Shown: one piece after another, positions 54,541 to 63,634 of the stretch
Layout of the letters: each line of letters begins with the position of its first letter
Numbering within the stretch: the stretch's first letter is position 1
Source: Lachnospiraceae bacterium
GTDB taxonomy: Bacteria > Bacillota > Clostridia > Lachnospirales > Lachnospiraceae
DNA: 64,000 nt
NCBI GenBank assembly: GCA_015057635.1
Contig: SVEB01000122.1
Span: 1-64,000, forward strand
Direction of reading: 5' to 3'
Translations under genes and position numbers: made by a program
The notes under the pieces: model-generated
Told to the model about the DNA's origin: nothing
The model's database searches: none
The model's input: only the letters and a program-made list of their open reading frames with translations

Positions 54541-54819
54541 ATGCGTATCGAAGCATATAACAAAATTAATCAGATCTATCAGACAAACAATGCTGCGAAA
54601 GTCAGCAAAACTGGGAAGGTAAGTGCGTCTGATAAACTAGAGATTTCACAGATCGGGAAGGATATCCAGGTTGCGAAAGCAGCAGTCGCACAAACTGAGG
54701 ACGTGCGTATGGATAAGGTCAACGAAATCAAACAGAGAATGGCAAGCGGAACTTACAATGTAAGCGCTGAAGAACTGGCAGACAAATTAGTAGAGAATTA
54801 TTTTGATCAGTCTATCTAA
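54541..54819 (+). CDS. flgM: Anti-sigma factor FlgM
   Basis: A 92-aa inhibitor of sigma-D, exported once the hook is complete. The N-terminus MRIEAYNKINQIYQ is typical for Gram-positive FlgM. The C-terminal helices VNEIKQRMASGTYNVSAEELADKLVENYF match PF04316. The ATG at 54541 is nine bases after AGGTGG; in-frame GTG codons lie upstream at 54529. First gene of the operon, behind a sigma-D promoter, so it limits its own transcription. Confidence 0.93.
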   Translation: MRIEAYNKINQIYQTNNAAKVSKTGKVSASDKLEISQIGKDIQVAKAAVAQTEDVRMDKVNEIKQRMASGTYNVSAEELADKLVENYFDQSI

Positions 54820-54852
54820 CGATAGACTGATTTATCATGGAGAGGTAATACT

Positions 54853-55368
54853 TTGGCAAGTTTAATCGAAGAACTGGTTTCGACGCTTTCGTCTGAAATC
54901 GAGGTTTATGAGAAAATGGTTCCGATCTCGGAAAAGAAAACACGCATCATCGTAAAAAATGATTTGGAAGGGTTAGTTTCCATAACCGAACAGGAACAGC
55001 TTGCGGTAGAACGACTGCAGGTATTAGAACACAAAAGAGAAGAAATCGTCCGTAATATTGCGGTAGTATTAAGCAAAGATGTGAAAACGCTGACATTGAA
55101 AAATATGATCGCACTCTTTCATAATCAGCCGGAAGTGCAGAAGGAACTTTCGAGGATTCATGATACACTGCAAAGCTTATTAAAACGGATCGTTGAGAAT
55201 AATGAAAGAAATCGGATGTTAATCGAGCAGTCCCTTGAGATGATTGAATTTAACCGAAACGTGCTGCAGAGTACATTTTTAACTCCGGGCAGCAATAACT
55301 ATACAAGCAAGGCATCACAGTTTGATATGCCGTTAGGGCAGATGGGAACTTTCGATGCAAAGCAATAA
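54853..55368 (+). CDS. flgN: FlgN-like flagellar export chaperone
   Basis: A 171-aa mostly helical protein, starting TTG at 54853 after GAGAGG. SLIEELVSTLSSEIEVYEKMVPISEKKTRIIVKNDLEGLVSITEQEQ is the FlgN fold (PF05130), and the second half is a long coiled coil with NERNRMLIEQSLEMIEFNRNVLQS. It keeps FlgK and FlgL export-competent. Its place between flgM and flgK is the conserved Firmicutes order. Confidence 0.9.
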   Translation: MASLIEELVSTLSSEIEVYEKMVPISEKKTRIIVKNDLEGLVSITEQEQLAVERLQVLEHKREEIVRNIAVVLSKDVKTLTLKNMIALFHNQPEVQKELSRIHDTLQSLLKRIVENNERNRMLIEQSLEMIEFNRNVLQSTFLTPGSNNYTSKASQFDMPLGQMGTFDAKQ

Positions 55369-55392
55369 GAGAAAGTAACGAGGTAATCAGTA

Positions 55393-57264
55393 ATGAGCTT
55401 AATGGGATCTTTATATGTGGGATCTTCTGGCCTGGCATCCAGTCAAAATGCCATCAATACATCAGCCCATAACCTTTCTAACGTAGGAACCAAGGGATAC
55501 GTAAGACAGCAGACAGTCTTAAAAGATATCCAGTACCAGAATGTTGGTCTTAGCGGCACCAATACAAAACAGGTCGGGCTCGGTGTAGATACACAGATTG
55601 TAAGACAGGTAAGAGACCAGTTTCTAGACAAGTCTTATCGCGCGGAACTTGGAAGGCAGGGATTTTATGATTCCCAGTTTGAGACCGTAAGCGAGATTGA
55701 AAGTTTATTCGGTGAGATTGACGGCGTGGCATATCAGGATACGCTTGAGAATCTATGGGAATCCTTGGAAGAATTGAGCAAAGAGCCGGATAGCTTAGTA
55801 ACGAGAGCGACCGTTATTCAGACATCGGTAGCATTCTTAGAACGTTCCCAGAACATTGCGAGCCAGTTAAGCGAATATCAGTTAAACCTCAATACCGAGA
55901 TTGAACAGAAAGTAAGCCGTATCAATGAGATTGCGACTGAAATCAAGGATCTGAATGACCAGATCTGTTATTATGAAGCAGGCGGAGTGGAGAATGCAAA
56001 CGATCTTCGAGATTCCAGAAACCTGCTTTTAGATGAGTTAGGTCAGATCGCATCCATTACATACAGAGAAAATCCGGACGGAAAGATGATGGTAAGCTTA
56101 GAAGGCATGTCTCTTGTAAATGAAAATATGACATTTTCCATGGGTACTATGACCGTTCTTGATTTTGAAAAGATGGTACAGGGTGAGGATTTTGATGAAG
56201 AATCGGTTTTAGCCGGCGGAAATACCGGAATGCTGATGCCGGTCTGGACAAGCTATGGCAATACCGAAGTATTTAACTTCGATGTGCTTCCGACAAGTGA
56301 GAAAGATACCGATATCGGTGCCTTAAAAGGCCTTATCTTAGCAAGAGGAGAGAAGGTAGGCAAATATATCGATATCCCGATTGCTCCAAAACAAGAAGAA
56401 TATATGGATGAGACCGGCACCTTAGATGAAGAAGCATATGCGGAAGCCTATGCAAAATATGAGGAAGAGGTAAAGGTATATAACAAGACCATCGACGCCT
56501 CCGTTTGTGTGGCATCCCAGGCTCAGTTTGACCAGCTTGTGCATGGCATTGTGACTACACTAAACAATATCCTGTCTCCGAATAAAGAAGTAGTCGTGCC
56601 GGCAGGTACTACAATTGAGCTGGCAGATGGTTCTTCCTATACATATGAAGAAGACACTACCATTCGTATTTTTGATGAAGAAAACGCACCGGTAGGCATG
56701 GATGAAGATGCGACCGGCGGAACGGAGCTATTTTCAAGAAAAGGGATGCCCCGCTATACCGAAGCTCAGGAAATCATGCTGACAGACGGTACGGTCATCA
56801 CAGCACGCATTTACAATGAAGAAAACAGCAATGATAATTATTCGCTGTACACATTAGGAGAGATCGAAATAAACGATGCGATCTTAGAGAATCCGTCCCT
56901 GATCGCGCTTACAAGCAATAGCGGGACCGGCGACTATGACATTGAGACGACCAAGAAGTTAATCGATGCATGGAATCAGGACTTTGCCACACTTTCTCCG
57001 AATGCGTTGACCATGAGTACATTTAAAGAGTATTACAATTCGTTTACTGGAAATGTAGCAACGGTGGGAGAGCGTTTCAGCACGATCGCATCCAACCAGG
57101 AAAATGTGGCAGCAAGCATTGACAACCAGAGAGCATCCTTAATGAGCGTTTCTTCCGATGAAGAGCTGACGGATCTGATCAAATACCAGCATGCCTACAG
57201 TGCAGCTGCAAGATATGTCAATGTAGTCGATCAGATGATCGAGCAGATTGTAACACAACTATAG
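55393..57264 (+). CDS. flgK: Hook-associated protein FlgK, copy 1
   Basis: Hook-filament junction protein, 623 aa. The N-terminus GSLYVGSSGLASSQNAINTSAHNLSNVGTKGYVRQQ and the FlgK-specific YRAELGRQGFYDSQFETVSEIESLFGE are present. The C-terminus IDNQRASLMSVSSDEELTDLIKYQHAYSAAARYVNVVDQMIEQIV fits the D0/D1 coiled coil. The middle (about 290-500) is an acidic domain exposed on the junction. A second FlgK-type protein follows 12 bp later; copy 1 is the more divergent of the two. Confidence 0.9.
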   Translation: MSLMGSLYVGSSGLASSQNAINTSAHNLSNVGTKGYVRQQTVLKDIQYQNVGLSGTNTKQVGLGVDTQIVRQVRDQFLDKSYRAELGRQGFYDSQFETVSEIESLFGEIDGVAYQDTLENLWESLEELSKEPDSLVTRATVIQTSVAFLERSQNIASQLSEYQLNLNTEIEQKVSRINEIATEIKDLNDQICYYEAGGVENANDLRDSRNLLLDELGQIASITYRENPDGKMMVSLEGMSLVNENMTFSMGTMTVLDFEKMVQGEDFDEESVLAGGNTGMLMPVWTSYGNTEVFNFDVLPTSEKDTDIGALKGLILARGEKVGKYIDIPIAPKQEEYMDETGTLDEEAYAEAYAKYEEEVKVYNKTIDASVCVASQAQFDQLVHGIVTTLNNILSPNKEVVVPAGTTIELADGSSYTYEEDTTIRIFDEENAPVGMDEDATGGTELFSRKGMPRYTEAQEIMLTDGTVITARIYNEENSNDNYSLYTLGEIEINDAILENPSLIALTSNSGTGDYDIETTKKLIDAWNQDFATLSPNALTMSTFKEYYNSFTGNVATVGERFSTIASNQENVAASIDNQRASLMSVSSDEELTDLIKYQHAYSAAARYVNVVDQMIEQIVTQL

Positions 57265-57275
57265 GAGGATAGCAG

Positions 57276-59117
57276 ATGTCATCTACATTTTTTGGCTTAA
57301 GCATAGCAAAATCCGGGCTGTATGCTTCACAAGCGGCATTAAACACAACAGCCCACAACATATCCAATACCGAGACAACAGGCTACTCCAGACAGGTTGT
57401 GAACCAGAGTGCATCAAAGGCGATCAGCGTCAACCGTACGTATGGTATGGCAGGTACCGGTGTTGATGTAACAGGCGTGGAACGAATGAGGAATGCCTAT
57501 TACGATTCCAAGTACTTAAAAAACAATACCGTTTACGGCGAATATTCCAGCAAAAGCTACTATATGACCGAAATCGAAAACTATTTCAATGAGATCGAAT
57601 CCGAAGGATTTACCACTACATTTGATAGGATGTATGACAGCCTTCAGGAACTGCAGAAAGATCCTTCCAGCGAAACTATCCGTACACAGGTCATGAACTA
57701 TGCGCAGTCTTTATGCGATTATTTCACGAATCTTTCCGATAACATGCAGAAGGTGCAGACAGAATGCAACTTTGAGATCAAGACACAGGTAGAACGCATC
57801 AATTCCTTAGCGCAGCAGATCGCATCCGTGACCAAGCAGATCAATGTGCTGGAAGTAGGCGGCGGTACCGCAAATGATCTTCGTGATAAGAGAGATCTTT
57901 TAGTGGATGAATTATCCACTTATGCAAGTGTATCCACTTCTGAAAATGTAGTAGGAGACGGAGTCGGCATTACAAGCTTTGTAGTAAAAATCAACAATCA
58001 GACATTAGTCGACACCTATGAATACAATGCATTAGAAGTTGTTCCGAGAAAAGAACTGGTAAACCAGAATGACGTAGCTGGCTTATACGATGTTCAGTGG
58101 TCCAATGGTCAGAAGTTTGATACCAACAGTGCGACTCTTGGCGGCACGCTGCATGCATTATTCCAGGTGAGGGACGGCAACAGCAACGAAGCATTTAAAG
58201 GAACCAGCGAGGCCGTAAATGCAGGGGATACTGTGATCACCGTATCCGAAACAAATATCAATGCGGTTGAGAAGCTGAACATTCCTTCAGAAGGTATCAT
58301 CACGGTTAATAACCGGGAATACAAATATACCGGATTCCAGGTAAGAGAAGATGAAGATACCGGTACTTATGTCTATGATTTCTCCTTAGAAGAAGAGATC
58401 ACCACAGGAAGTGATGAGGTAAGCATCATAATCGGAGAAAACATCGATTATAAAGGCATTCCTTATTATATGTCCCAGCTGAATCAGTTTGTCCGCACCT
58501 ATGCGAAGGCATTTAATGATATTCATACAACGGGAGAAGATTTAGACGGCAATACAGGCCTTGATTTCTTCAATGGACAGGATGCTGTGACCGGAAAGAA
58601 TTATGTGTTTAAAAGAAGCGAGGATATGGAAGATGAAGACGTCCTCTTTAGTTCCAAAACCGGTGATTATGCGGTGGAAGATGAAGACGCAAATTACGGA
58701 TCTTATTACTTTTTAACCGTCTCCAACTTCCAGGTGACCAAAGATGTTTATTCTAATCCAAGAAGATTCGCCGCTGCTTCAACTATCACAGACGGTATTG
58801 AAAACTCCGACAGCGTGCAGGGGTTAATTGATCTGAAAAATGATGTGACTATGTTCCGCCAAGGAAAGCCATCCTCTTTCTTACAGACTATGATAGCTGA
58901 AATCGGAATCGATTCCTCCAAAGCATCGGTTTTATCTAAAAATCAGGAAAACATCTTAAATACCGTGAAGAATCAGCGTCTGTCTGTCAGCGGTGTTGAT
59001 ACGGAAGAAGAAGCCATGAACTTAGTTCAGCATCAGAATGCCTATAATTTATCTGCAAAATCGGTATCTGTCTTAAATGAGATCTACGATAAGCTGATCA
59101 ATTATATGGGCGTATAA
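57276..59117 (+). CDS. flgK: Hook-associated protein FlgK, copy 2
   Basis: A 613-aa paralogue: FGLSIAKSGLYASQAALNTTAHNISNTETTGYSRQVVNQ at the N-terminus, YDSKYLKNNTVYGEYSSKSYYMTEIENYFNE, INVLEVGGGTANDLRDKRDLLVDELS, and the C-terminal NLVQHQNAYNLSAKSVSVLNEIYDKLINYMG. All three FlgK blocks are complete. AGGAGG precedes the ATG. With copy 1 it gives two HAP1-type proteins per operon, so the junction may hold two layers or alternative rings. Confidence 0.9.
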   Translation: MSSTFFGLSIAKSGLYASQAALNTTAHNISNTETTGYSRQVVNQSASKAISVNRTYGMAGTGVDVTGVERMRNAYYDSKYLKNNTVYGEYSSKSYYMTEIENYFNEIESEGFTTTFDRMYDSLQELQKDPSSETIRTQVMNYAQSLCDYFTNLSDNMQKVQTECNFEIKTQVERINSLAQQIASVTKQINVLEVGGGTANDLRDKRDLLVDELSTYASVSTSENVVGDGVGITSFVVKINNQTLVDTYEYNALEVVPRKELVNQNDVAGLYDVQWSNGQKFDTNSATLGGTLHALFQVRDGNSNEAFKGTSEAVNAGDTVITVSETNINAVEKLNIPSEGIITVNNREYKYTGFQVREDEDTGTYVYDFSLEEEITTGSDEVSIIIGENIDYKGIPYYMSQLNQFVRTYAKAFNDIHTTGEDLDGNTGLDFFNGQDAVTGKNYVFKRSEDMEDEDVLFSSKTGDYAVEDEDANYGSYYFLTVSNFQVTKDVYSNPRRFAAASTITDGIENSDSVQGLIDLKNDVTMFRQGKPSSFLQTMIAEIGIDSSKASVLSKNQENILNTVKNQRLSVSGVDTEEEAMNLVQHQNAYNLSAKSVSVLNEIYDKLINYMGV

Positions 59118-59144
59118 GCCATTTTTGAAATGAGGTAATGATAC

Positions 59145-60680
59145 ATGCGTATTACAAATAAAATGATGACCAATAACGTGCTGACCAATATCAATGGAAA
59201 CAAGAATGCGTTATCGAAGTTAGAACAGCAGTACTCCACCGGTCTTAAGATCAGCAAGCCATCGGAGGATCCGATCATTGCGGTGCGTGCCCTAAAGCTT
59301 CGCACGAACTTAAACGAACTGAACCAGTACTATGAAAAGAATATTCCGGATGCGCTCTCCTGGATGGATGTAAGCGAAAGCGCACTCGGTACGATCAATG
59401 AGATCCTGACACAGGTGCACACTCTCTGTGTGCAGGGTGCAAGCGATACCCTTACAACCGATGACCGTAATGCCATCCTTGCGAACTTAAAGCAGTATAA
59501 AGAACAGATCTATCAGGAAGGCAGCTCCAACTACGCAGGCCGTTATGTATTTACTGGTTATAAGACCGATACAAGTCTTGTATTTGATGAAGCGACCACA
59601 AACTTAGATTATAATATCACCGAAAACTTAAGCGGTAGCAATATCAGCATTATGTCAAAAACAATCAACTCCTTTGATATGGAAAACTATGATCCTGCTA
59701 ACCCGACTGCCACAGACTTTGATGATCAGCCGATTACCGTAACCGCTTACCGCATGCAGTTATCCTATGCAGACCTAAAGTCGGAAGACGAAGATGGAAC
59801 GATAAGTATCCGTTTTCCGGTAAGAAATGATAGCGGCGAGATCGAACGCGACGATGACGGCAACATCGTTTACGATGATTACACCGGAGACATCACGATG
59901 ACCACATCCGTAGATGCCGAAGCCTATCAGCCGGATCCGGGGAGTGTCAAATTTTTAGCAGATACCGGCGAATTGATCATCGGCGAAGATGTGTATGCCG
60001 AATGGAGAGATCTTTCCGATATCAGCGTGTCCTATGACAAGAGTAGTTTCTCTAAAAATGATTTAAGACCGGAACATTACTTTGACTGTACCGTAACGGA
60101 TATGACAACAGAAGATGCGGAACCGGTAGTTTATACAAAAGAAGATCAGCAGATTCAGTATGAGATCAACTTCAATCAGTCCATCACGGTAAATACCCAG
60201 GGCTCTGATGCTATTAAACATGAAATCGGACGTGCGATCGATGATATGATGAATGCCATCAGCGCAGTAGTTGACGTAGAAACTAAGATAAGCGATACCG
60301 AGAAGATGTTAGAAGACGGAAATCTGACCAATGATCAGAAGACAGCGTTAAATCAGATCTTAGAGGTTCTTAAGATAGAACAGAAACTTAAGACAGAAGA
60401 GATGCAGACAAAGTTTGAAAATGGCATCACTCGCATCGCAGCTCAGCAGGATGTAGTAAGCGTGGCAGCAGCGGACTTAGGAAGCCGTTACAACCGTGTG
60501 GAACTGACCGAAAGCCGTCTTTCCACCGAGCAGACACAGTTTGAAGAGCTGTTATCTCAGAATGAAGATGCCGACTTAGTCAACACCATCATTAACATGC
60601 AGTCTCAGGAGACCATTTACAATGCATCCCTGAATGCAGCATCCAAAGTAGTGAAAAACTCCCTGCTTGATTTTATCTAA
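59145..60680 (+). CDS. flgL: Hook-associated protein FlgL, enlarged
   Basis: Second junction protein (HAP3), flagellin-like at both ends: MRITNKMMTNNVLTNINGNKNALSKLEQQYSTGLKISKPSEDP at the N-terminus and DLVNTIINMQSQETIYNASLNAASKVVKNSLLDF at the C-terminus. At 511 aa it is much longer than the roughly 300-residue family norm. The extra sequence is an acidic, Asp/Thr-rich middle region (about residues 165-370) that would project from the filament base. Ribosome binding site GAGG before the ATG. Confidence 0.9.
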   Translation: MRITNKMMTNNVLTNINGNKNALSKLEQQYSTGLKISKPSEDPIIAVRALKLRTNLNELNQYYEKNIPDALSWMDVSESALGTINEILTQVHTLCVQGASDTLTTDDRNAILANLKQYKEQIYQEGSSNYAGRYVFTGYKTDTSLVFDEATTNLDYNITENLSGSNISIMSKTINSFDMENYDPANPTATDFDDQPITVTAYRMQLSYADLKSEDEDGTISIRFPVRNDSGEIERDDDGNIVYDDYTGDITMTTSVDAEAYQPDPGSVKFLADTGELIIGEDVYAEWRDLSDISVSYDKSSFSKNDLRPEHYFDCTVTDMTTEDAEPVVYTKEDQQIQYEINFNQSITVNTQGSDAIKHEIGRAIDDMMNAISAVVDVETKISDTEKMLEDGNLTNDQKTALNQILEVLKIEQKLKTEEMQTKFENGITRIAAQQDVVSVAAADLGSRYNRVELTESRLSTEQTQFEELLSQNEDADLVNTIINMQSQETIYNASLNAASKVVKNSLLDFI

Positions 60681-60724
60681 TAGGATTTCGCGGCGGTTTA
60701 TGAATAGTTATAGGAGAAAAAGAA

Positions 60725-61189
60725 ATGCTAGTAAAAACAAAATATTTTGGTGAAATTGAGCTTACAGAAGATAAAGTAATAACATTTGAGAATGGAATCT
60801 TTGGATTTGAAGATTATAAGAGATATACACTGCTTTACGATGTAGAAGAGAAAGGAAAGCGTATCATCTCTTGGCTTCAGAATCTTGAGGAAGAAACATT
60901 GGCACTTCCGGTCATCAGTCCGGAGTTCGTATTCCCTGGATACGATCCAAGCGTTCCGTCTGAAATCATAGAAAGCCTTGGCACATTAAACGATGACAAT
61001 GCAGTCGTTCTGTTAACCTTAACTGTTCCAAGTGATCTGACTAAGATGACAGCCAATCTCAAAGCGCCAATTATTATCAACTCCGAAACAAAAAAAGGCT
61101 GCCAGGTGGTTGCAGAAAACTCAGACTATATGGTAAAATACAACGTATATGACAAGTTTCAGGCACAAAAAGAACCGAAGGGGGAATAA
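60725..61189 (+). CDS. fliW: Flagellar assembly factor FliW
   Basis: A 154-aa protein, LVKTKYFGEIELTEDKVITFENGIFGFEDYKRYTLLYD, then FLxxP-like LALPVISPEFVFPGYDPSVP and the C-terminal KAPIIINSETKKGCQVVAEN. These are the FliW (PF02623) landmarks. FliW binds free flagellin and CsrA; when flagellin is exported, FliW sequesters CsrA and relieves repression of flagellin mRNA. It is followed after 3 bp by csrA, its partner. Confidence 0.95.
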   Translation: MLVKTKYFGEIELTEDKVITFENGIFGFEDYKRYTLLYDVEEKGKRIISWLQNLEEETLALPVISPEFVFPGYDPSVPSEIIESLGTLNDDNAVVLLTLTVPSDLTKMTANLKAPIIINSETKKGCQVVAENSDYMVKYNVYDKFQAQKEPKGE

Positions 61190-61192
61190 GTA

Positions 61193-61414
61193 ATGCTTGC
61201 CCTGACAAGAAAAATAAATGAATCGATCATGATTGGAAACGATGTAGAAATCACGATTTTAGACATCAAAGGCGACCAGGTGAAGCTTGGTATCAACGCT
61301 CCAAAATCGGTTCCGGTTTACCGCAAAGAGATTTATGTGCAGATATTAGAGTCGAACAAAGAAGCAGTGGAAGGAAACGCTTCCGTTGATGCTCTTAATA
61401 AACTGTTAAAGTAG
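61193..61414 (+). CDS. csrA: Carbon storage/flagellin translational regulator CsrA
   Basis: A 73-aa RNA-binding protein: [48 protein letters not shown]. It blocks ribosome access on flagellin mRNA by binding GGA motifs. The key residues (Arg6 and the VPVYRKEIY strand) are present. Its length is a little above the shortest CsrA forms. Placed with fliW as in Bacillus; a terminator follows. Confidence 0.96.
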   Translation: MLALTRKINESIMIGNDVEITILDIKGDQVKLGINAPKSVPVYRKEIYVQILESNKEAVEGNASVDALNKLLK

Positions 61415-61481
61415 CTCTGGCTCACGCAAAAGATAAAATCAAAAAGAATAAAACAGATCCGGATATAGATAGATAAGGATA

Positions 61482-61513
61482 GGGAGTGTGGCACATGGTG
61501 CTACGCTCCCTTT
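61482..61513 (+). terminator. Terminator of the flgM-csrA operon
   Basis: GGGAGTGTGGCAC and GTGCTACGCTCCC make a 13-bp stem (two G-T pairs) with a 3-base loop, followed by TTTG. Confidence 0.65.
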
Positions 61514-61630
61514 GTTGTACTTGGTACCACGGAAAAAACGGCGATCGGCCTTTGTATTTTCTTTGGGGCTTTTGTTTTTACATAAATAATACCAAAATTA
61601 AAACAAAATAGTATTAATCTTATAAAAGTC

Positions 61631-61658
61631 TAAATAAATGGGGGAAATTAACCGATAA
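61631..61658 (+). promoter_or_regulatory. Sigma-D promoter of flaG-fliD-fliS
   Basis: TAAA (61631-61634), 16 bases, ACCGATAA (61651-61658). Spacing is one base over the usual. It lies about 48 bases before flaG and after the csrA terminator. Confidence 0.65.
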
Positions 61659-61705
61659 AACGACTAGAAGGTTAATTGAGTAACAGGAACACATGGAGGT
61701 GTCAC

Positions 61706-62086
61706 ATGACAATTGAATCAATTGGCACAAGTGGAGTGCTAAACCAGAATGCAACAGGGACGTCAGCATCGGTGAACCCTACAAAAGAAATCGAAAAAGT
61801 ACAGAATGATGGGAAAGTAACAGCAGACCAGACACAGGATCCTAGAACCATGAATGAACAGGATCTTAAGAAAGTGAAGGATGCAGTAGGCGAAATCAAT
61901 TCAAAACTTAAAAATACACAAACACGTTGCGAATATGAAGTTAATGAAAGAATTAACCGTGTATCCATTAAGATCATGGATAAGAATACAGATGAAGTTA
62001 TTCGTGAAGTTCCACCAGAAAAAACTCTAGAGATGATTGAGAAGGCATGGGAAATTGCGGGATTGATCGTGGACGAGAAAAGATAA
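61706..62086 (+). CDS. flaG: FlaG family protein
   Basis: A 126-aa protein with a Thr/Asn/Gln-rich N-terminus and the conserved FlaG domain LKKVKDAVGEINSKLKNTQTRCEYEVNERINRVSIKIMDKNTDEVIREVPPEKTLEMIEKAWEIAGLIVDEKR (PF03646). FlaG influences filament length and usually precedes fliD. I start it at the ATG at 61706, after GGAGG, rather than at an upstream frame. First gene of a flaG-fliD-fliS operon. Confidence 0.92.
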   Translation: MTIESIGTSGVLNQNATGTSASVNPTKEIEKVQNDGKVTADQTQDPRTMNEQDLKKVKDAVGEINSKLKNTQTRCEYEVNERINRVSIKIMDKNTDEVIREVPPEKTLEMIEKAWEIAGLIVDEKR

Positions 62087-62117
62087 CGAAAGATAGACGA
62101 GCATAAGGAGAGAAAGC

Positions 62118-63596
62118 ATGTCAATAAAATTAGCAGGTCTTGCGTCCAATATGGATACGGATACTATCGTTCAGCAGTTGATGTCGGCTCATAGCTTAAA
62201 AAAGACAAAGCTTGAGAATAAGATCACAAAGCTTGAGTGGAAGCAGGAAAAGTGGAAAGATTTAAATACTAAGATCTATTCTTTATATACCGGTTCCCTA
62301 TCAAAGATGAGAATGCAGGGGAGCTATACCACGAAGAAAGTTAGCAGTACGAATGAAAGTGCAGTAACGGCAACCGCTACATCATCCGCTACAAATGGAT
62401 CACATCAGATTTCAGTTACTCAGCTTGCAAGTGCGCAATATACCACAGGATCAGCCATTAATAGCAGTGATAAATTATCTACAAGCACAAAATTAACTGA
62501 TCTTGGAATCGCGGAAGGAACAACATTAAAAGTTATAGGTAAGAATGGGAAAGAAGTTAGCCTTACAGTCAATCCTACTGATGCGGAAGGGAATAAAACA
62601 GAAAGCACAATAAATGATTTTCTTACAGCATGTAAAAGTGCAGAATTGAATGCAAGTTTTGACGCTACACAAAAGAGATTTTTTATAAGTTCAAAAGATA
62701 GTGGTGCAAATAATTCGTTTAAGATAACATCACCTGATACAGGTGCACTTGATAAATTAGGGCTTGGTTCTACTGCTGATGTACAGCCAGCAGCGGATGC
62801 AAAGTTTACTTTGGATGGTGCGGAAATGACAAGCACTAGCAATAAGGCCACTGTAAATGGTATTTCTTTAACATTTACAGGAACAACTTCTAGCCCGGTT
62901 ACACTTAGTGTGTCCAATGACGTAGATGCTGTTTATGATATGGTAAAATCCTTTGTCAGTGATTACAATGATGTATTAAGCGCACTTAATGATGCTTATT
63001 ATGCAGGGTCTGCTAGAGGGTATGATCCTCTTACTGATGATGAGAAAGAAGCCATGACTGAAAGTGAGATTGAAAAATGGGAGACCAAGATTAAAGATTC
63101 GCTTTTGCGTAGAGACGATAAGTTAGGCAGTCTTCTTTCGGCTATGAAGACAACCATGTCTGCGGGGGTCAAGATAGATGGGACGACATATTCTCTTGCA
63201 AGTTATGGTATTAGCTCTGCTTTGTATACAGAACAGGGCAAGCTTCATATTGATGGAGACCCAGAGGACAGCTTAGTATCAGATCAGACAGATAAATTAA
63301 GAGCAGCATTAGAAAAAGATCCAGATACGGTAATCAAAGTATTAAGCAATGCATGTAGCAATCTTTATACTACAATGCAGGAAAAGATGAAGACATCTAC
63401 ATTAAGCAGTGCACTTACTTTTTATAATGATAAGGAAATGGCCACTACTTTAACAAAATACAAAAAAGAACTTTCTGGGTTAGAGGATAAGCTGAAGGAT
63501 ATTGAAGACAGATACTATGCGCAGTTTACTGCAATGGAAACGGCGATGGCTACTTTAAATTCACAGACAAGTGCGCTTTCATCAATGCTCGGATAG
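62118..63596 (+). CDS. fliD: Flagellar filament cap protein FliD
   Basis: Caps the filament and helps flagellin polymerise, 492 aa. N-terminal domain IKLAGLASNMDTDTIVQQLMSAHSLKKTKLENKITKLEWKQEKWKDLNTKIYSLYTGSLSKMR (PF02465). The middle has a flagellin hook IN-like motif. The C-terminal domain (PF07195) runs DMVKSFVSDYNDVLSALNDAYY to the closing coil LSGLEDKLKDIEDRYYAQFTAMETAMATLNSQTSALSSMLG. GGAG precedes the ATG. fliS follows 38 bp later. Confidence 0.95.
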   Translation: MSIKLAGLASNMDTDTIVQQLMSAHSLKKTKLENKITKLEWKQEKWKDLNTKIYSLYTGSLSKMRMQGSYTTKKVSSTNESAVTATATSSATNGSHQISVTQLASAQYTTGSAINSSDKLSTSTKLTDLGIAEGTTLKVIGKNGKEVSLTVNPTDAEGNKTESTINDFLTACKSAELNASFDATQKRFFISSKDSGANNSFKITSPDTGALDKLGLGSTADVQPAADAKFTLDGAEMTSTSNKATVNGISLTFTGTTSSPVTLSVSNDVDAVYDMVKSFVSDYNDVLSALNDAYYAGSARGYDPLTDDEKEAMTESEIEKWETKIKDSLLRRDDKLGSLLSAMKTTMSAGVKIDGTTYSLASYGISSALYTEQGKLHIDGDPEDSLVSDQTDKLRAALEKDPDTVIKVLSNACSNLYTTMQEKMKTSTLSSALTFYNDKEMATTLTKYKKELSGLEDKLKDIEDRYYAQFTAMETAMATLNSQTSALSSMLG

Positions 63597-63634
63597 TATG
63601 AAAGAGTGAATAAAGACAGGGAGGAATTGTTGGG

